Shown here: one piece after another, positions 60,800 to 64,000 of the stretch
Position numbering within the stretch: position 1 is the stretch's first letter
Layout: every line of letters begins with the position of its first letter
Source: Vanilla planifolia
Lineage: Eukaryota > Streptophyta > Magnoliopsida > Asparagales > Orchidaceae
DNA length: 64,000 nucleotides
NCBI GenBank assembly: GCA_023846275.1
Contig: CM043869.1
Location: 34,540,737 to 34,604,736, forward strand
Direction: 5' to 3'
The notes under the pieces: model-generated
The model's input: only the letters and a program-made list of their open reading frames with translations
Told to the model about the DNA's origin: nothing
Databases searched by the model: none
Position numbers and translations under genes: made by a program

Positions 60800-63700
60800 C
60801 ATTAGCTTAAAGCAATAAATTAATAAACAAATAAGTAAACTGTCTTAATCCTTTTTTTATAACGGCTTATGAGTTTAAAATTTAAAAAAATATATATATT
60901 TTTAAAATTAATTTCTCAAAAACAAAAATCAGAATAAAAACTAAGTTTTTAATAAAAATTATTTATTTGAAATAAAAATAAAACAGTATTTGAAATGAAT
61001 GCAAGCTTTCAAAAAGGGATGCGTACTCACATGGTATTAGTGGTAGAACTCCATGGTGGGACCACCCGACTAATTAAGACCTTAATCATGTAATTATTAA
61101 ATAATCTTGTTTTATTCAGAGTTTTGGCAGTTGCTTTTCTGTGGCCGAAAGCTTCTTTGGATTAAATGTTTGCCAAATCGTCATTACTCGTTAATAAAAT
61201 CCCTTGGAATTCGCAAATTATTGTGCAAAGTTAAAATAATTTATTCAATTTTTCTCATTTATATATTTATTTTAAAGTTGTAATTAATTTAAAATTTAAT
61301 GTAATGGACTTTGGTGTTTCTTCTATTACTTGTACACGTCATGGGTGTTAGTCTTCTTTATTAGAATCCATAGGTTCTTACTAGTCTTTATTAAATGCAT
61401 CATTTCAATTTAAATAATAAAAATAACAATTTAAAACTTTACACGAATAATATCAAAAGGTATTTGAATATCATTAATTAGTATTCACATCTTTTATTTC
61501 TAATTCATAATTTAATGGATTCTAATTAATTAAATATGTTTTTAACTGGATTTTATGCATGTAATTGAATATTATAGAGTTGAATATTATATAGCGTATT
61601 TTTTAAAATATTTAAATACCTAAATACTAACCTTATATCAAATTCTGTTTCTTTCCATACATGAGCAGTATTAAATATTATTTAAATTCTTAATTTTTTT
61701 TAATCATTTTGATTATACATATATGTTCTTTTACTAGAATATATGTAAATATTCAAAATTTATCTAAATATCAAATTATTATATAATACCTTTAAAACGT
61801 TTAAATAGTTTTTATGAAACCTTTTATCAAGAATTTTTTTTACATAACTTATTCACAAATTGAACTTATATTAATCATAATATTTCACAATAATATATAG
61901 CTATGAAAAAGTTTTTTTAAAAAAATGAGCAATAGCGTTTTGCATTAAATATAATATTTTATTTTATAGTCAGATCCTAGTTATAAATCATTTTTCAAAT
62001 GAGTTATTCGAAAGTTACTTTTTAAAAAATTTAATTTTAACAAATTAGTTTTACAAAATTTATATTTTTACTCAACTAAAATTATTTTTCTATATTTATT
62101 TTAAAACTTCTACCCAAATTCGCAATTAGTTATAAATTGATCCTTAACGGCATTAGTTAATGTGTAAAATTGCTTTTTATGTTCAACACTGTTATGTCAC
62201 CCAAGGTGGACAGTATATGGAATTTCAAAAAATGTTTTCATGATAAATATTTGAAAAAGAAAAAGAGAAATAATTTTTAATGAAAAAAAGAATTTTAAAA
62301 AATGGTTTATTTAACGACCTGTATAAAAAAATATTATAAAAATATGTTTATTTATCAGAAGAATGAACATGACAAATTTTATTTTAAACTTTATTTTTAT
62401 TGTTCTTTATTAGTTTCTATAAAATATAATAAACTTAAATTCAAAACATTATGATAAAAAACTCAATAGATTAATATGAAATTTCTCATTATATAATCGA
62501 AACATTTTACATTTTTTTATGAACTAAATTCATTAATTTTCGTGATGATATCTTTCCTTTAGAAATTAGCCACATAAGTGATTCAATTTCTTAATGACAA
62601 GAAAGGCCAATTTAGTGGTTCTAGTTTTTCAATGTTAATTTCTTACAAATATGTCCTTTAAGATAATTATTATTTCATAAATCCATGGATGCCCACCTAA
62701 TATTTTTAGAATAACTCTTTGGTTACCTAACCATGGAATCCACACATGAAAGAAGACATGAATAGTCTTTTATGAAGATTACATTGGTTAGGTTAAAGAC
62801 TATTGAATGAGAAAGTTGTGTCACCCTCCCATATTAATACAACAATTAAAAGCCTTTTCATTCAAAGAAGAATGATGCTTCTTTGGAATAAGGCTGCCTT
62901 TAGGTAAGGGGACCGCCCTTGTAATATATGAGTGTTAGGATGTTTGAGAATGGTATCTAATCATGTTAGGTACAAAGAAATTATGTTTTCATTCTATCCT
63001 ACTTATGCATTGCCTTGGTGGACATAAGGCCACATCACCTATAATCAACTTTGTTTTATTAAAGCATGCAAATCTATTATTTGAGATTAAATTGAAAATG
63101 ATTTTGAAATTTTAAAGAGAGAAAGGATAATATAGATTGATAATATTATTTTTTATATTTGAAAATCTTGATTTATGAGAAAAATCATTAGTTAAAGAGA
63201 ATAAATTTAGTATAATATGAGCATAATGAATTTTCTTAATTAAATAATAGAAAAAAAATTTAAAAAATTAAATTAAATGTTTTTTAACATAAAAATTTTA
63301 TAATTTTATTCTTTTACATACTAAAGTATATATTTTTTTTTATCATTGTTGAGGTAACTATTGATCTTAATAAGTCCTTTCATTGCATGGAAGAGATCTG
63401 ATACAAGTCACGTGTATGCAAGGTCAATCATTCCAAATTAAATTCAAGAGACATGGTGATGGAAGTTTATTCATTGTAGATTGAACTTAAGAAATTAAGT
63501 CTATTAAACAAGGTCATGATTGAGTATTGAACCATAATGGCATAAAAATGTTTTGTAGTGGTGCTCCATGTCGATCAATTCAGCCATCCATGGGGTCCAT
63601 TATCATATGTTAAAAGGAGAATAATCACACAAACTAAAGCTAATCAAATATGATAGTAGAAAATTTATTATTATCCTAAATTGTTGTTTTAAGTTTTAGT

Positions 63701-64000
63701 CTTGATTTCAAATTTATTTTAAATTCTAAATTTTATCTTTCAATAGTTTTGCAAGTCTCAATAGTTTTGGTATTGATTGCTTTTTAATTTAATTTAAAAT
63801 TTATAAAAAGCCAAAAAAGAAGAAAATATTATTAAAATAGTTTAACATATATTTTTCTCAATTTATAAAGTTTTTTACTAATTATATCTTAATAATATAT
63901 TAAAGTATATTATAAAAGTCAAATTATAACTAATTAAACAATTAAAATATATTTATTAGCTCAAAACTTTTAATATCAAAATTTAGGATAAGATATGATC
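60800..64000. other. AT-rich intergenic DNA, no gene seen
   Basis: No ORF of note and no recognisable element to the end of the window. Confidence 0.55.

Noticed and set aside
1-64000. tRNA, rRNA or CRISPR-like arrays
   Set aside because: I looked for tRNA B-box-like ggttcgaat motifs with cloverleaf context, rRNA signatures and regularly spaced repeats with unique spacers and saw none. A tRNAscan or Infernal run would settle it.

Overview
This is a very AT-rich, gene-poor stretch of a flowering-plant nuclear genome. The evidence is spliced genes with short GT-AG introns, plant-only families (a CRIB-RhoGAP ROP regulator, a CASP-like membrane protein, a class VII receptor-like cytoplasmic kinase), solo LTRs, and a decayed piece of plastid rpoC2. 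The strongly GC-biased exons of the CASP-like gene and the calmodulin-like pseudogene against an AT-rich background would suit a monocot, but that is inference.

Layout. 0-10.4 kb: AT-rich DNA with old LTR-like repeats and a decayed antisense retrotransposon gag remnant. 10.5-15.8 kb: a 3-kb-class solo LTR (TSD cttac) that carries a nested 2.3-kb palindromic LTR derivative (TSD aattt). 15.8-28 kb: AT-rich DNA with a 1.2-kb LTR-like repeat, an LTR-like repeat with ~117-bp tandem units, a CATG-rich block with a TATA box, and a solo LTR with a GC-rich core (TSD atata). 28.4-30.1 kb: a complete five-exon ROP GTPase-activating protein gene. 30.3-38.3 kb: a diverged direct tandem duplication. Its first unit is split by a second 3-kb solo LTR (TSD gaact), and its second unit preserves the empty site. 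39.0-39.9 kb: a GC-rich island with unassigned ORFs. 42.4-42.8 kb: a nuclear plastid insertion from rpoC2. 43.4-46.6 kb: more LTR-like repeats. 48.2-48.7 kb: a calmodulin-like (EF-hand) pseudogene beside a long (CT)n tract. 49.2-49.9 kb: a two-exon CASP-like gene with W-box cores upstream. 52.3-60.4 kb: a five-exon PBL27/RLCK185-type kinase gene with a 5.6-kb third intron. 60.8-64 kb: AT-rich DNA with nothing recognised.

The intact genes are not an operon-like set. ROPGAP (ROP GTPase signalling), CASPL (membrane scaffold) and PBL27 (immune signalling) are typical dispersed plant genes. The most unusual structure is the nested palindromic LTR: both ends are the same LTR end, its ~825-bp inverted arms are almost identical, and it has its own 5-bp target-site duplication, so it appears to have integrated in that form.
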